A model generated the notes under the pieces. The model saw only the letters and a program-made list of their open reading frames with translations, had not been told where the DNA came from and did no database searches. A program made the translations under genes and the position numbers. A stretch of 64,000 nucleotides of DNA from NCBI RefSeq assembly GCF_005938655.1, contig NZ_VCQT01000001.1, forward strand, positions 124,001-188,000. Direction: 5' to 3'. Below, one piece after another: positions 44,014 to 52,628 of this stretch; within the stretch, counting starts at the first letter, position 1, and each line of letters starts with the position of its first letter. Source of the stretch: Alloalcanivorax gelatiniphagus (lineage in GTDB: Bacteria; Pseudomonadota; Gammaproteobacteria; Pseudomonadales; Alcanivoracaceae).

Positions 44014-44250
44014 CTATGCGCTGATTCTGTTGTTGTTATTTTTTATTTTGTTTTCTGCCTTGCGCCGTAATCAATTTTCGCTACGGCATGTTATTTCGGC
44101 TCAAGCTTTTTTCTTCTTCTTTTCTTGTTCTTATTCTGAGCCTCGTCGCCGTTGTTGTTTTCCTTATGTGGCGTGGGATTCATAGTGCATGGATGGATTT
44201 TTCATTGCAACAGCTTGTTAAATCCTTAAAAAACAATGACTTATGGAAAT
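43983..44250 (-). ncRNA. crcZ: CrcZ-like Hfq/Crc-sequestering small RNA (candidate)
   Basis: An AT-rich minus-strand unit in a GC-rich chromosome, bounded by the cbrB terminator (44439-44465) and its own terminator (43983-44013), directly between cbrB and pcnB: the crcZ position in Pseudomonas. The RNA would carry three A-rich blocks of the AAnAAn kind bound by Hfq with Crc: AAAACAACAAC (44151-44161), a 30-base AAG/AAC/AAA run (44106-44135) and a run ending AATAACAACAACAG (44027-44054). A hairpin (GCCGTA/TACGGC, 44064-44087) separates the last two. The 5' end is not determined; 44250 is approximate. Position and motifs are seen; the function is inferred from the Pseudomonas system. Confidence 0.65.
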
Positions 44251-44282
44251 TTTGAAAAATCAGGGTGTAAAGGTGACCGACA

Positions 44283-44323
44283 CCGGTAACGCACTTGTTA
44301 CCGTGCTGTGTAGTAAGGTAACA
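44283..44323 (-). promoter_or_regulatory. Putative CbrB binding sites upstream of the small RNA
   Basis: Three GTTACC/GGTAAC half-sites. On the plus strand: GGTAAC 44285-44290, TGTTACC 44296-44302, GGTAACA 44317-44323; on the minus strand TGTTACC-N14-GGTAACA followed by GTTACC. They lie upstream of the small RNA and resemble the inverted TGTTAC/GTAACA activator sites I recall for CbrB in Pseudomonas. Neither a canonical GG-N10-GC sigma-54 promoter nor a good sigma-70 promoter is visible below them. Confidence 0.45.
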
Positions 44324-44438
44324 CTTCTGAGGGGCGGCACGACGCCCCGCCCCTGACCCGCCAGAAGCAAGCACGGAAACCGGAAAAAAAATCCACATCG
44401 ATGCGAATCATCCGATGGTCAAGCGGCGGGAGGAATGT

Positions 44439-44465
44439 AAAACCGGCCGGGTTGAAGCCGGCCGG
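44439..44465 (-). terminator. cbrB terminator
   Basis: On the minus strand CCGGCCGG, loop CTTCAAC, CCGGCCGG, TTTTA, 23 bp after the cbrB stop. It insulates the downstream small-RNA unit from cbrAB transcription. Confidence 0.8.
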
Positions 44466-44488
44466 AGGCGGGTGGTCAGCCGGGCAGG

Positions 44489-45817
44489 CTAGCGGCGGGA
44501 GCCCCGTTTCGGGCGCTGGATGCTGAGGCGCTGGCGGCGCTCCCAGAGGCTCTTGCGGCTGATGCCGAGCTTCTGGGCCAGCTCGGTTTCCGTCATGTTG
44601 TCCTGGTTCTCCAGCACGAAACGGGTGAAATAGTCTTCCAGGGACAGGTCCTCGGAGGGGTCCAGGCTGGCGCGGCTCTGCCGCTGCGGGGTGCGGTTCG
44701 GGTTGAGGCCCAGCTGGGCCGGGCCGATACCGTCTTCCTCGGAGAGGATCACCGCCCGCTCGATCACGTTTTCCAGCTCCCTGACGTTGCCCGGCCAGGC
44801 ATAGCGCCGCATGGCGGCGAGCGCCTCCTCGGTGAAGAACAGCTCGCCCCGGCGCATTTTCTCGCGGCTGCGGGCCAGCAGGGCCCGGGCCAGCTCCTCC
44901 ACATCCTCATCGCGCTCGCGCAACGGCGGCAATTCCAGCTCCATTACATTGAGCCGGTAGTAGAGATCGTCGCGGAAACGGCCGTCGCTGACCCGGGCCG
45001 GCAATTCGGTCTGGCTGCTGGCGATCACGCGCACGTCCACCCGCCGCGCCGCCAGCGATTCCTGGCGATGGATCTCGCCCTGCTCCAGCAGCGTGAGCAG
45101 CCGGCTTTGCGCCTCCGGGGTCAATTCCCCCACCTCATCCAGAAACAGGGTGCCGCCGTCCGCCTCCTCGATGCGGCCGGCCCGTTCCTCGTCGCCGAAC
45201 AGTTCCTGCAGTTGCAGTGCCTTGGGCAGGGCGGCGCAGTGCACGGTGACCAGCGGCGCGCCGGCACGCTCACTGTGCTCGTGCAGGGCGCGGGCGGTGA
45301 GTTCCTTGCCGGTGCCGGCCTCGCCGAGAATCAGCACCGGGGTATGGGTGGGCCCAACCCGGCTGATACGGTGCTTGAGCTCCCGCATCGCCTCGCATTC
45401 GCCGATCATGGCGTGCACCGGGTAGCTGCGCTCCAGGTCCCGGCGCAGCACCCGGTTGCCCCGGTTGATACGGCCTTCCTTGAGCACCCGCTCCACCGCC
45501 AGCAGCATTTCATCGTGGTCGAACGGTTTGGGGATGTAGTCCACCGCGCCCTGGCGCATGGCGTCCACCGCCGAGCGCAGGCTGGCATAGCTGGTCATGA
45601 TCAGTACCGGCACCGAACCGGCCATTTCGATCAGCGCGGTGCCCGGCTCACCGGGCAGGCGCAGGTCGCTGATGATCAGGTCGCACTGGCCGAGGCCCTG
45701 TTCGCGGGCCTGTTCCACGGACTCCGCTTCCGTCACTGAATGATCGTGGCGCTCCAGCAGTTTACGCAGCGCGCCCCGGATAACGGGTTCATCCTCGACG
45801 ATCAGGATATGGCTCAT
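44489..45817 (-). CDS. cbrB: CbrB-type NtrC-family response regulator lacking GAFTGA
   Basis: A 442-residue regulator: receiver domain (phospho-acceptor Asp in DLIISDLRLPGEPGT, Lys in YIPKPFDH), AAA+ domain (Walker A GEAGTGKE, Walker B GGTLFLDEVGEL, arginine-finger region FRDDLYYRLNVMELELPPLRER, WPGNVRELENVIERAVIL) and a Fis-type helix-turn-helix (MTETELAQKLGISRKSLWER). Between Walker A and B the normal ELFGHEKGAFTGA...RAG region is shortened to ELFGDEERAGRIEEADGG: the GAFTGA sigma-54 contact loop is gone, in frame, with the rest intact. The C-terminus EDLSLEDYFTRFVLENQDNMTE is CbrB-like and the locus (cbrA, pcnB) agrees. In Pseudomonas CbrB controls carbon/nitrogen use through crcZ. Loss of GAFTGA suggests action without sigma-54. 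Confidence 0.9.
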   Translation of the reverse strand: MSHILIVEDEPVIRGALRKLLERHDHSVTEAESVEQAREQGLGQCDLIISDLRLPGEPGTALIEMAGSVPVLIMTSYASLRSAVDAMRQGAVDYIPKPFDHDEMLLAVERVLKEGRINRGNRVLRRDLERSYPVHAMIGECEAMRELKHRISRVGPTHTPVLILGEAGTGKELTARALHEHSERAGAPLVTVHCAALPKALQLQELFGDEERAGRIEEADGGTLFLDEVGELTPEAQSRLLTLLEQGEIHRQESLAARRVDVRVIASSQTELPARVSDGRFRDDLYYRLNVMELELPPLRERDEDVEELARALLARSREKMRRGELFFTEEALAAMRRYAWPGNVRELENVIERAVILSEEDGIGPAQLGLNPNRTPQRQSRASLDPSEDLSLEDYFTRFVLENQDNMTETELAQKLGISRKSLWERRQRLSIQRPKRGSRR

Positions 45818-45835
45818 GGTGCCGTTCCTTCTTCT

Positions 45836-48775
45836 TTATGTCGCTGGCGACCGGTCATCGGCGAACGCCGGCAACTCGATCACGAAGCGGGTACCCCGGC
45901 CGTTGTCGATGGGGCTTTCCACCCGCACCGTGCCGCGATGGTCCTCGATAATACTGTAAACCAGCGCCAGACCCAGCCCCGTGCCGCGGCCGGGCGGTTT
46001 GCTGGTCACGAAAGGTTCGAACAGGGCATCGCGCAGTTCTTCCGGCACCCCGTGGCCCCGATCTTCCACGGTAATGCGCAGATGCTGGTGCTGGCGCTCG
46101 CTGCGCACCACGATGGGCTGATCGTCCGGGCTGGCATCGGCGGCGTTGCCGAGCAGGTTGACGAACACCTGCAGCAAACGTTGCGGATCGCCCACCACTT
46201 CCTGATCGCCCGGGCACAGATTATCAAATTGCTGGCGCCGATGGTCCGGGTCCAGCAGCAGCAGGGCGATGGCTTCCGCCACGGTGGCGGCCAGATTGAC
46301 CGGGCCCTGGATGGTGTCGCGCACGCCGCCGGAATGGCTGAAAGTCACCAGCGACTCGACGATGCGGGTGATGCGCCGGGTCTGCTCCACGATCTGCCGG
46401 GCGCTGAGGCGCTGCTCGTCCTCGTCGCAATGGCCGTCCAGATTCTGGGCCAGGCAGGCAATGGCGGTCACCGGGTTGCCGATTTCGTGGGCCACGCCGG
46501 CGGCCAGCCGGCCGATGGAGGCGAGCCGTTCGTTGTGGGCCAGGTGCGATTCCATCTGGCGCAGCTCGGTGATGTCTTCCAGCACCAGCACCTGGCCGCC
46601 GGCCTGCTCGGTGGCGCCGGGGCTGTGAATCCTTGAGCGGTGCAGGCTCAGCCAGCGTGGCTGGCCGTCCACCTCCAGGTGGCGCTGGGGTTCGTGCTCA
46701 CTGTCGCCCCGGCTGAATTCGGCCAGCAGCTCGCCCCAGGGGGTGGGCAGGTGGCCGAGCCGGGAGCCGATGGTGTCCTCGGCGTCGATGCCGGTGAGGG
46801 TTTCCGCCGCCCGGTTCCAGCCGATGATTTCCCCGTCGCCGCCCAGGGAGATCACGCCCATGGGCAGCTCCAGCAGGGTCTGCCGGTGAAAGCGGCGCAG
46901 GCTGTCCAGTTCCGCCGCCAGACCGGACAGCTTGTCGCGGTACTGCTCCAGGCGGGTTTCGATAAAGCGGATGTCCTCGGACTCGCCTTCCTGGGGCTGG
47001 TAGGGCAGGTTGTCGTCCATCAGCTGGTGCGACACCGAAGGGCCCAGCAGCCCGGACAGATTGGTCTCCAACTGGTCGCGCAGACGGCGCAGCGCGTAGG
47101 GTCGGGTTTCCTCCCGGCCCAGGCGCAGGTCGCGCAGTGCCATGTCCACCTCGCGGCCGGCGGTGACCGGGCCCAGCGGGCCGCTCAGCGCGTGCACGAA
47201 GTCGTCCACGTCCTTCGCCCCCAGGTCCCAGCGATAGGGCCGGCGCAGGCTGTCCACCGCGCAGGCCTCGGCGGCGGTGCGTTCGGCCCGGGAAGTGGGG
47301 GTGATGATCGAGACGATGGCATAGATCAGCCCGTTCAGGCTGAGCGAGGCCACCGCTACCTGATTCCAGTGGGCCATGCCCTGGCGCGGGTGCAGGCCGA
47401 TCCACTCCAGCGCGGTGCCGGCCTGCCACTGCGGAAAGGTGATCGGGATCAGCAGCGCCAGCAACCACACCGCGAAACCGGCGACGATGCCGGCGAACAG
47501 GCCATTGCGGTTGCCGGACGGCCAGAACAGGGTGCCGATCAGGCCGGGCACGAACTGCAGGGCGGCCACGAACGACAGCACGCCCAGCTCCACCGAACTG
47601 TGCCCGGGGCCGGCCAGTCGGTAGAAGCCGTAGGCCAGCGCCAGGATGGCGGCGATCAACACGCGCCGGGTCCACAGCAGGTTGCGGTACAGATCGTGGG
47701 CGGAGCTGAGCGGGCTGGCCGGCAGCACCAGATGGTTCAGGCTCATGCCGGAGAGCGCCAGGGTGGCGACGATCAGCATGCCACTGGCGCCGGCCAGACC
47801 GGCCAGATAGCCGAGCACCGCGCCACCGCCATTGGCGAGCCCCACGCCCAGGGTGAAATAGTCCGGCGAGGTGGGCGCGTTGCTGGCCAGCGCCGCCCAC
47901 AGGATCACCGGCACGCACAGGGCCATGATCAGGAACAGCAGCGGCAACCCCCAGCTGGCCGACACCAGGGCGCGGGGATTGAGGTTCTCGGTGAACGCCA
48001 TATGGAACATGTGCGGCATCACCACCGCGGACACGAAGAACGCCATGATCAGGCTGTGCCAGCTGCCGTTTTGCAGCGGCCCGTAAAGCCGCGACAGCAT
48101 TTCCGGGTGGGCGTCCAGCCACTGGCCCAGCCCGCCTGGGCCGTCGAACACGCCAAACAGCCCCACCAGTGCCACCGCCACGAACGCCAACAGCTTGATC
48201 AGGGACTCCATGGCGATCGCCACCACCAGGCCCTCGTGGCGTTCCCGGGCGGTGGCATGGCGGGCGCCGAACAGAATGGCGAACAGGGTAATCAGCAGGC
48301 AGAACCACAACGCCACCCAGGCCGGGTCCGGCTCGCCGGTGAGAATCTGGATCGACTCCGCCACCGCTTTGATCTGCATGGACAGCAGTGGCAGCATGCC
48401 GACCACCATCATCAGGGTGGTCAGGGCGCCGGCCAGGCGGCTGCGATAACGGAACGCGAACAGGTCCGCCAGGGAGCTGAGCTGATAGGTGGTGGTGAGC
48501 CGCAGGATCGGCGCCAGCAGAATCGGCGCCAGCAGGAACACCCCGGAAATACCCAGGAAATAGGCCAGGAAGTTGTAGCCGTAGTCGTGGGCATAGCCCA
48601 CCGAGCCGTAGATCGCCCAGGCGCTGGCGTACACCCCCAGGGAAAACACGAACACCGCCGGATGGCGCACCAGCCGGGCGGGGATGTAGCCCTTTTCGGT
48701 GATCCAGGCGACCAGGAACAGGAACAGCAGGTAGCCGCCGGCGATCAGGATCAGCTCGCTAACGCTATAGGCCAT
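45836..48775 (-). CDS. cbrA: CbrA sensor histidine kinase with solute-symporter domain
   Basis: A 979-residue membrane kinase. Residues ~1-500 form a sodium:solute-symporter-like domain of about thirteen hydrophobic segments. A linker region (~505-610) follows, then a PAS domain ([22 protein letters not shown]), HisKA with the phospho-His in [20 protein letters not shown] and an ATPase domain ([34 protein letters not shown]). This SSS-kinase fusion is diagnostic of CbrA, which in Pseudomonas signals carbon/nitrogen status and transports histidine. Its start overlaps cbrX by 11 bases and it ends 18 bp before cbrB. Confidence 0.95.
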   Translation of the reverse strand: MAYSVSELILIAGGYLLFLFLVAWITEKGYIPARLVRHPAVFVFSLGVYASAWAIYGSVGYAHDYGYNFLAYFLGISGVFLLAPILLAPILRLTTTYQLSSLADLFAFRYRSRLAGALTTLMMVVGMLPLLSMQIKAVAESIQILTGEPDPAWVALWFCLLITLFAILFGARHATARERHEGLVVAIAMESLIKLLAFVAVALVGLFGVFDGPGGLGQWLDAHPEMLSRLYGPLQNGSWHSLIMAFFVSAVVMPHMFHMAFTENLNPRALVSASWGLPLLFLIMALCVPVILWAALASNAPTSPDYFTLGVGLANGGGAVLGYLAGLAGASGMLIVATLALSGMSLNHLVLPASPLSSAHDLYRNLLWTRRVLIAAILALAYGFYRLAGPGHSSVELGVLSFVAALQFVPGLIGTLFWPSGNRNGLFAGIVAGFAVWLLALLIPITFPQWQAGTALEWIGLHPRQGMAHWNQVAVASLSLNGLIYAIVSIITPTSRAERTAAEACAVDSLRRPYRWDLGAKDVDDFVHALSGPLGPVTAGREVDMALRDLRLGREETRPYALRRLRDQLETNLSGLLGPSVSHQLMDDNLPYQPQEGESEDIRFIETRLEQYRDKLSGLAAELDSLRRFHRQTLLELPMGVISLGGDGEIIGWNRAAETLTGIDAEDTIGSRLGHLPTPWGELLAEFSRGDSEHEPQRHLEVDGQPRWLSLHRSRIHSPGATEQAGGQVLVLEDITELRQMESHLAHNERLASIGRLAAGVAHEIGNPVTAIACLAQNLDGHCDEDEQRLSARQIVEQTRRITRIVESLVTFSHSGGVRDTIQGPVNLAATVAEAIALLLLDPDHRRQQFDNLCPGDQEVVGDPQRLLQVFVNLLGNAADASPDDQPIVVRSERQHQHLRITVEDRGHGVPEELRDALFEPFVTSKPPGRGTGLGLALVYSIIEDHRGTVRVESPIDNGRGTRFVIELPAFADDRSPAT

Positions 48776-48941
48776 CGACGTCCCGGCTCCGGGTGATCCA
48801 GTAACTGAGCGCGATCAGGCCCAGCCATACCAGATAAGGGCGGTACCAGGCGCGCCCGCCTTCGCTCCACCAGTCGATCAACGCCGGGGAGAGCAGGTAG
48901 GTACCCAGAATAAAAATGATCAGCAGGCGGTCGGTGTACAT
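48765..48941 (-). CDS. cbrX: Small membrane protein upstream of cbrA (CbrX-like)
   Basis: A 58-residue frame, ATG 48941 to TAG 48765, preceded by GGAG on the minus strand. It has two hydrophobic segments (LLIIFILGTYLLSPALI and PYLVWLGLIALSYWI) separated by DWWSEGGRAWYR and ends RSRDVDGL. It overlaps the cbrA start by 11 bases. A small ORF translationally coupled to cbrA (cbrX) is known in Pseudomonas; position, size and overlap agree here. Function is unknown; it may only couple translation or may help insert the CbrA membrane domain. Confidence 0.75.
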   Translation of the reverse strand: MYTDRLLIIFILGTYLLSPALIDWWSEGGRAWYRPYLVWLGLIALSYWITRSRDVDGL

Positions 48942-48965
48942 GGCGTCTCCCAGGCGGCCAGCATA

Positions 48966-49862
48966 TCAATCCTGTGCCGTGCGTAAACACGCCGGCGGTG
49001 GCTGGCGGCGGCCGCTGGGCAGCAGCGCCGGTTGCCAATGGTGCCGGGCCCAGGCCAGCTGCTCGTCCACCCCGGCGCCGGCCAAGCCCGCCGGCGGCGT
49101 CAGCCCGACGCAGCCCAGCGCCGCGAACAGGGCGGCGCCCGGGTGTTGCGCATCCAGCGCCGCGGCGCCGGCGGACTTGCTCATCTTGCCGCCGGCCGGG
49201 TCCATGATCACCGGCAGGTGGGCATAGCGCGGCGCCGGCGCTTCCAGGCATTCCAGCACCCGCAGTTGGCGCAGGGTGGAGGCCAGCAGATCGCTGCCAC
49301 GCACCACATCGGTGATGCCCTGGTCGGCGTCGTCCAGGGCGCAGGCCAGCTGATAGGCGAACAGGCCGTCCCGGCGGCGGATCACGAAGGGCCCGCCCTC
49401 CCGGGCCAGATCGGCGCACACCCGCCCCTGCACCCGGTCCTGGAAACAGCGCTCTCCTTCCGCCACTGTCAGACGCACCGCCCGGTCCGGGCCCGGCGGC
49501 TGTGCCAGACCCGGGCCCGGGTGAATGTTGTCCAGAGCGCGCAGCTGTTTGCGTGACAGGGTGCAGTGGAAGGCATGGCCGCTGGCCAGCAGGCGCGCCA
49601 CCGCTTGCGCGTAGGCGTCACCGCGCCGGCTTTGGTAAAGCGGCGCGGCGTCCCAGTGAAGGCCGAAACGGTCGAGCTGATCGAGAATGGCGTCCACGGC
49701 GCCGGGCTGCTGCCGTGGCGGGTCCAGGTCGTCCACCCGCACCAGCCAGCGCCCGCCGTGGTGGCGGGCGTCCAGCCAACTGGCCAGGGCGGTTACCAGG
49801 GAGCCGAAATGCAGTGGCCCCGACGGCGTGGGCGCGAACCGCCCGACGTAATCGCGGCTCAC
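48966..49862 (-). CDS. gluQ: Glutamyl-queuosine tRNA(Asp) synthetase GluQRS
   Basis: A 298-residue truncated glutamyl-tRNA synthetase that attaches Glu to queuosine-34 of tRNA(Asp). Class I features: [16 protein letters not shown] (HIGH equivalent), [10 protein letters not shown] and KMSKSAG. The anticodon-binding domain is absent, as in the family. The zinc-binding cysteines of the E. coli protein are not evident (a single Cys in [10 protein letters not shown]). GTG 49862 overlaps the dksA stop as GTGA, so the two genes are translationally coupled, as in other gammaproteobacteria. Confidence 0.93.
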   Translation of the reverse strand: MSRDYVGRFAPTPSGPLHFGSLVTALASWLDARHHGGRWLVRVDDLDPPRQQPGAVDAILDQLDRFGLHWDAAPLYQSRRGDAYAQAVARLLASGHAFHCTLSRKQLRALDNIHPGPGLAQPPGPDRAVRLTVAEGERCFQDRVQGRVCADLAREGGPFVIRRRDGLFAYQLACALDDADQGITDVVRGSDLLASTLRQLRVLECLEAPAPRYAHLPVIMDPAGGKMSKSAGAAALDAQHPGAALFAALGCVGLTPPAGLAGAGVDEQLAWARHHWQPALLPSGRRQPPPACLRTAQD

Positions 49863-51142
49863 CCCGCCAGTTGTTTTTCCTTGATTTCCGCCAGCTCCTT
49901 GCAGTCGATGCAAAGCTCGGCGGTGGGGCGGGCCTCCAGACGGCGGATACCGATTTCCACGCCACAGGCTTCGCAGAAGCCGTAATCGTCCTTGTCGATC
50001 TTATCCAGGGCCTTCTCGATCTTCTTGAGCAGCTTGCGCTCCCGGTCGCGGGTGCGCAGCTCCAGGGCGAATTCCTCTTCCTGGGTGGCCCGGTCGGCGG
50101 GGTCGGGCAGGTTGGCCACCTCGTCCTGGAGGTGGTGCATGGTACGGTCGGCTTCCTCCATCAATTCCTGGCGCCAGGCCAGAAGAATCTGACGGAAGTG
50201 CGCGCGCTGGGCTTCGTTCATGTACTCCTCGCCGTCCTTGGGAACGTACGGCATAAAACCATGAATGAGCGTTTCCGCCTTGCTGGCGGTGGATGGGGAT
50301 TTGTTCACCTTGGATGTCACCTGATTGGAAGATGGAGAACGGGTTGAAGCCCGGGTCGGGCTTCCTGACGCCGTCCTGGCGGCCCGGGTGGGACGCTGGG
50401 GTTCGGTGGTCCGGGCCGCCTTGGCGGCGGGTCGGGTCGCGGCTTTTTTGGGGGCCGCGGCCGAGGTCGGTTTCGCCGGCGAGGTGCTCGCCGGTTTGCG
50501 AGTACTGGTGGCGGCCTTGGCGGGCGCCGGGGCTTTCTTGGGCGCGGCCTTCTTCACCGGCGCCTTGGTGGCGGCGGCTTTTTTCGGCGCGGCCTTGGCC
50601 GCCGGGGCTTTTTTGCCGGCAGTGGTTTTCGCGGTGGCCTTGGTGGCCGTGGCTTTCTTCACCGCCGGCTTGGCGGCAGGCTTCTTCACGGCGGCTTTCT
50701 TGGCGGTAGCTTTCTTCACAGCCGCCTTCTTGGTCACGGCCTTCTTGGCCGTGGATTGATTGGCCGGGGCCTTTTTCACCGTCGCTTTCTTCGCGGTGGT
50801 CTTTTTGGCGGCGGCCTTTTTAGCTGCGGCTTTCTTGGCCGGTGCTTTCGCGGCGGCGGCCTTGCTCTTGGCGGCGGTTTTCTTCGCCGGGGTCTTCACG
50901 GCGGCTTTGCCGCCGGCGGCGGTGCGGGAGGAAGCGGTGTTGCGAGCGGGAGCGGCTTTTTTGGCGGCGGTCTTGGTCGCGGCCTTCTTCACGGTGGCCT
51001 TTTTCGCCGTGGCTTTTTTCGCCGTGGCCTTTTTCGCAGTGCTTTTACCGGAGGACGCGGCCTTGGTGGTTCGGGTTTGCGCCGGCTTGGCCTTGCCTTT
51101 CTTGCTGGCCGTGCTTTTTTTGCTTTTGCTTCCGGTGGCCAT
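49859..51142 (-). CDS. dksA: DksA with long histone-H1-like N-terminal extension
   Basis: 427 residues. The last 131 (about 297-427) are a complete Dks[20 protein letters not shown], coiled coil with tip acidic motif [31 protein letters not shown] and the zinc finger CEAC...CIDC. DksA binds the RNA polymerase secondary channel and, with ppGpp, controls rRNA and amino-acid promoters. Residues 1-~295 are a low-complexity Lys/Ala/Thr/Pro-rich segment (modules like [20 protein letters not shown]), resembling H1-type or AlgP-type tails; other DksA proteins are about 150 residues. ATG 51142 has AAGGGAG upstream. No frameshift or stop separates the parts. Confidence 0.95.
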   Translation of the reverse strand: MATGSKSKKSTASKKGKAKPAQTRTTKAASSGKSTAKKATAKKATAKKATVKKAATKTAAKKAAPARNTASSRTAAGGKAAVKTPAKKTAAKSKAAAAKAPAKKAAAKKAAAKKTTAKKATVKKAPANQSTAKKAVTKKAAVKKATAKKAAVKKPAAKPAVKKATATKATAKTTAGKKAPAAKAAPKKAAATKAPVKKAAPKKAPAPAKAATSTRKPASTSPAKPTSAAAPKKAATRPAAKAARTTEPQRPTRAARTASGSPTRASTRSPSSNQVTSKVNKSPSTASKAETLIHGFMPYVPKDGEEYMNEAQRAHFRQILLAWRQELMEEADRTMHHLQDEVANLPDPADRATQEEEFALELRTRDRERKLLKKIEKALDKIDKDDYGFCEACGVEIGIRRLEARPTAELCIDCKELAEIKEKQLAG

Positions 51143-51434
51143 TTTGATCAACTCCCTTAACATAGTCGCAACTCGCTTCCTGGGCTTCCCCGAACGAGGG
51201 CCGGCCTGGCGGGGACGCCCGGCGAGTGCCGCCTCGGGACGGACGATAGTGTAAGCTTCGACCTTACCGTTTTAGTGCGACCTTTGTCACCATTCCGCCA
51301 GCGTGCTCACGGAGGGCAGCCGGCGGCGCGGGGCGCGGCGATTATAGCCCACACGGGCAGAACCACCAGCCCTGAAAAAGGCCGAAGCGACGAAGGTATA
51401 GCAAAGCTTTTCCCGTGGAAAAAGAGGTTTTTTT
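51143..51434. promoter_or_regulatory. Divergent dksA/aminotransferase intergenic region
   Basis: 292 bp. The aminotransferase side has AGAGG and a run of nine T that ends in the TTG start. A convincing -35/-10 pair for dksA was not found; TACACT on the minus strand near 51252-51257 is the best -10-like hexamer. Confidence 0.35.
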
Positions 51435-52628
51435 TTGACCACTACGAAAACCACCGATTCCGGCGCGCCACTTTCCCTTCTGGCGACCCGGACACCGCCC
51501 TTTCATGTGATGGCTCTGCTGGAGCGGGCCCAGGCCCTGCAGGCGGCGGGACGTGACATTCTGCACCTGGAAGTGGGCGAGCCGGACTTCCCGTGCCCGG
51601 CCCCGATCATGGCCGCCGCCGGCGACGCCCTGGCGCGGGGCGACACCCGCTACACCCCCGCCGCCGGGCTGCCCGCCCTGCGCGAAGCCATCGCCCTGGA
51701 TTACCGGCGCCGGCTGGGGGCGCCGGTGACCGCCGACCAGGTGGTGGTGACGCCGGGGGCGTCCGGCGCCCTGCAGCTGGTGATGACGGCGCTGCTCAAT
51801 CCCGGCGATGAAGCGCTGCTGTGCGATCCGGGCTATCCCTGCAATCGCCAGTTCGTGACCCTGGCCGGTGGCGTGCCGCGCCCGCTGACCCTGGACCCGG
51901 CGGAGCAGTTCCGCCTCAGCCACCAGCGGCTGGCCGCCAGTTGGGGCGAGCGCACCCGGCTGGCGATGGTGGCAAGCCCGGACAATCCCACCGGCAACCG
52001 GCTGGACACCGCCGAGCTGGCGGCCATGGCACGCTGGTGCGCGGAGCGGCGCGGCACCCTGGTGGTGGACGAAATCTACCAGGGGCTGTGTTACGACGCC
52101 CCGGCGGACACGGTGTTGCGCCACGGCGACCAGGCGGTGGTGATCAACAGTTTCAGCAAGTATTTCGGCATGACCGGGTGGCGGCTGGGCTGGCTGGTGG
52201 CGCCCCGGGCGCTGGTGCCGGCCATCGAACGGCTGGCGCAGAACTGGTTTCTGGCGCCGGCCACGGTGGCGCAGCACGCGGCGCTGGCGGCGTTCGATGA
52301 GGAAACCCTGCTGATCGCGGAACAGCGCCGCCAGCTGCTGGATCGCCGCCGCACCCTGTTGAAGGAAGCGCTGCCGGCGCTGGGGCTGCCGGTGGTGGGC
52401 GGCGCCGAGGGCGCCTTCTATCTATATGTGGATGTCAGCGCCCACACCGACGACAGCTTCGCCTTTTGTCAGGACCTGCTGGAGGAGGCCGGGGTGGCGT
52501 TGACCCCGGGGCTGGATTTCGGCGCCGACCATCACCCGGAGCGCTACCTGCGGCTGGCCTATACCTGCGATGAAGACCGCCTGCGCGAGGCGCTGCGCCG
52601 CCTCGCCGACTACCTGGGGCGCCCGTGA
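51435..52628 (+). CDS. Pyridoxal-phosphate aminotransferase, class I/II
   Basis: A 397-residue fold-type I aminotransferase. The N-terminal substrate region reads ILHLEVGEPDF; PLP contacts appear in GASGALQLVM, ASPDNPTGNRLD and VDEIYQGLCYD; the Schiff-base Lys is near residue 242 in NSFSKYFGMTGWRLGW; the C-terminal Arg is in YLRLAY. Substrate is unclear (aspartate/alanine-type are possible). TTG 51435 lies at the end of a T9 run after AGAGG. It overlaps sfsA by four bases (GTGA). A similar aminotransferase sits beside dksA in Pseudomonas. Confidence 0.9.
   Translation: MTTTKTTDSGAPLSLLATRTPPFHVMALLERAQALQAAGRDILHLEVGEPDFPCPAPIMAAAGDALARGDTRYTPAAGLPALREAIALDYRRRLGAPVTADQVVVTPGASGALQLVMTALLNPGDEALLCDPGYPCNRQFVTLAGGVPRPLTLDPAEQFRLSHQRLAASWGERTRLAMVASPDNPTGNRLDTAELAAMARWCAERRGTLVVDEIYQGLCYDAPADTVLRHGDQAVVINSFSKYFGMTGWRLGWLVAPRALVPAIERLAQNWFLAPATVAQHAALAAFDEETLLIAEQRRQLLDRRRTLLKEALPALGLPVVGGAEGAFYLYVDVSAHTDDSFAFCQDLLEEAGVALTPGLDFGADHHPERYLRLAYTCDEDRLREALRRLADYLGRP

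Noticed and set aside
44000-44185. Plus-strand 61-codon hydrophobic frame in the AT-rich island
   Set aside because: Phe/Leu runs come from the T-rich complement of the A-rich blocks; the terminators on both sides point to minus-strand transcription.
44355-44385. GG...TTGC sigma-54-like sequence downstream of cbrB on the minus strand
   Set aside because: The GG to GC spacing is 11, not 10, and it lies upstream of the putative activator sites instead of downstream.
50325-51254. Ala/Gly/Phe-rich plus-strand frames opposite the dksA extension
   Set aside because: Complements of Lys/Ala codons; the minus-strand frame is continuous with a real DksA domain and has the Shine-Dalgarno sequence.
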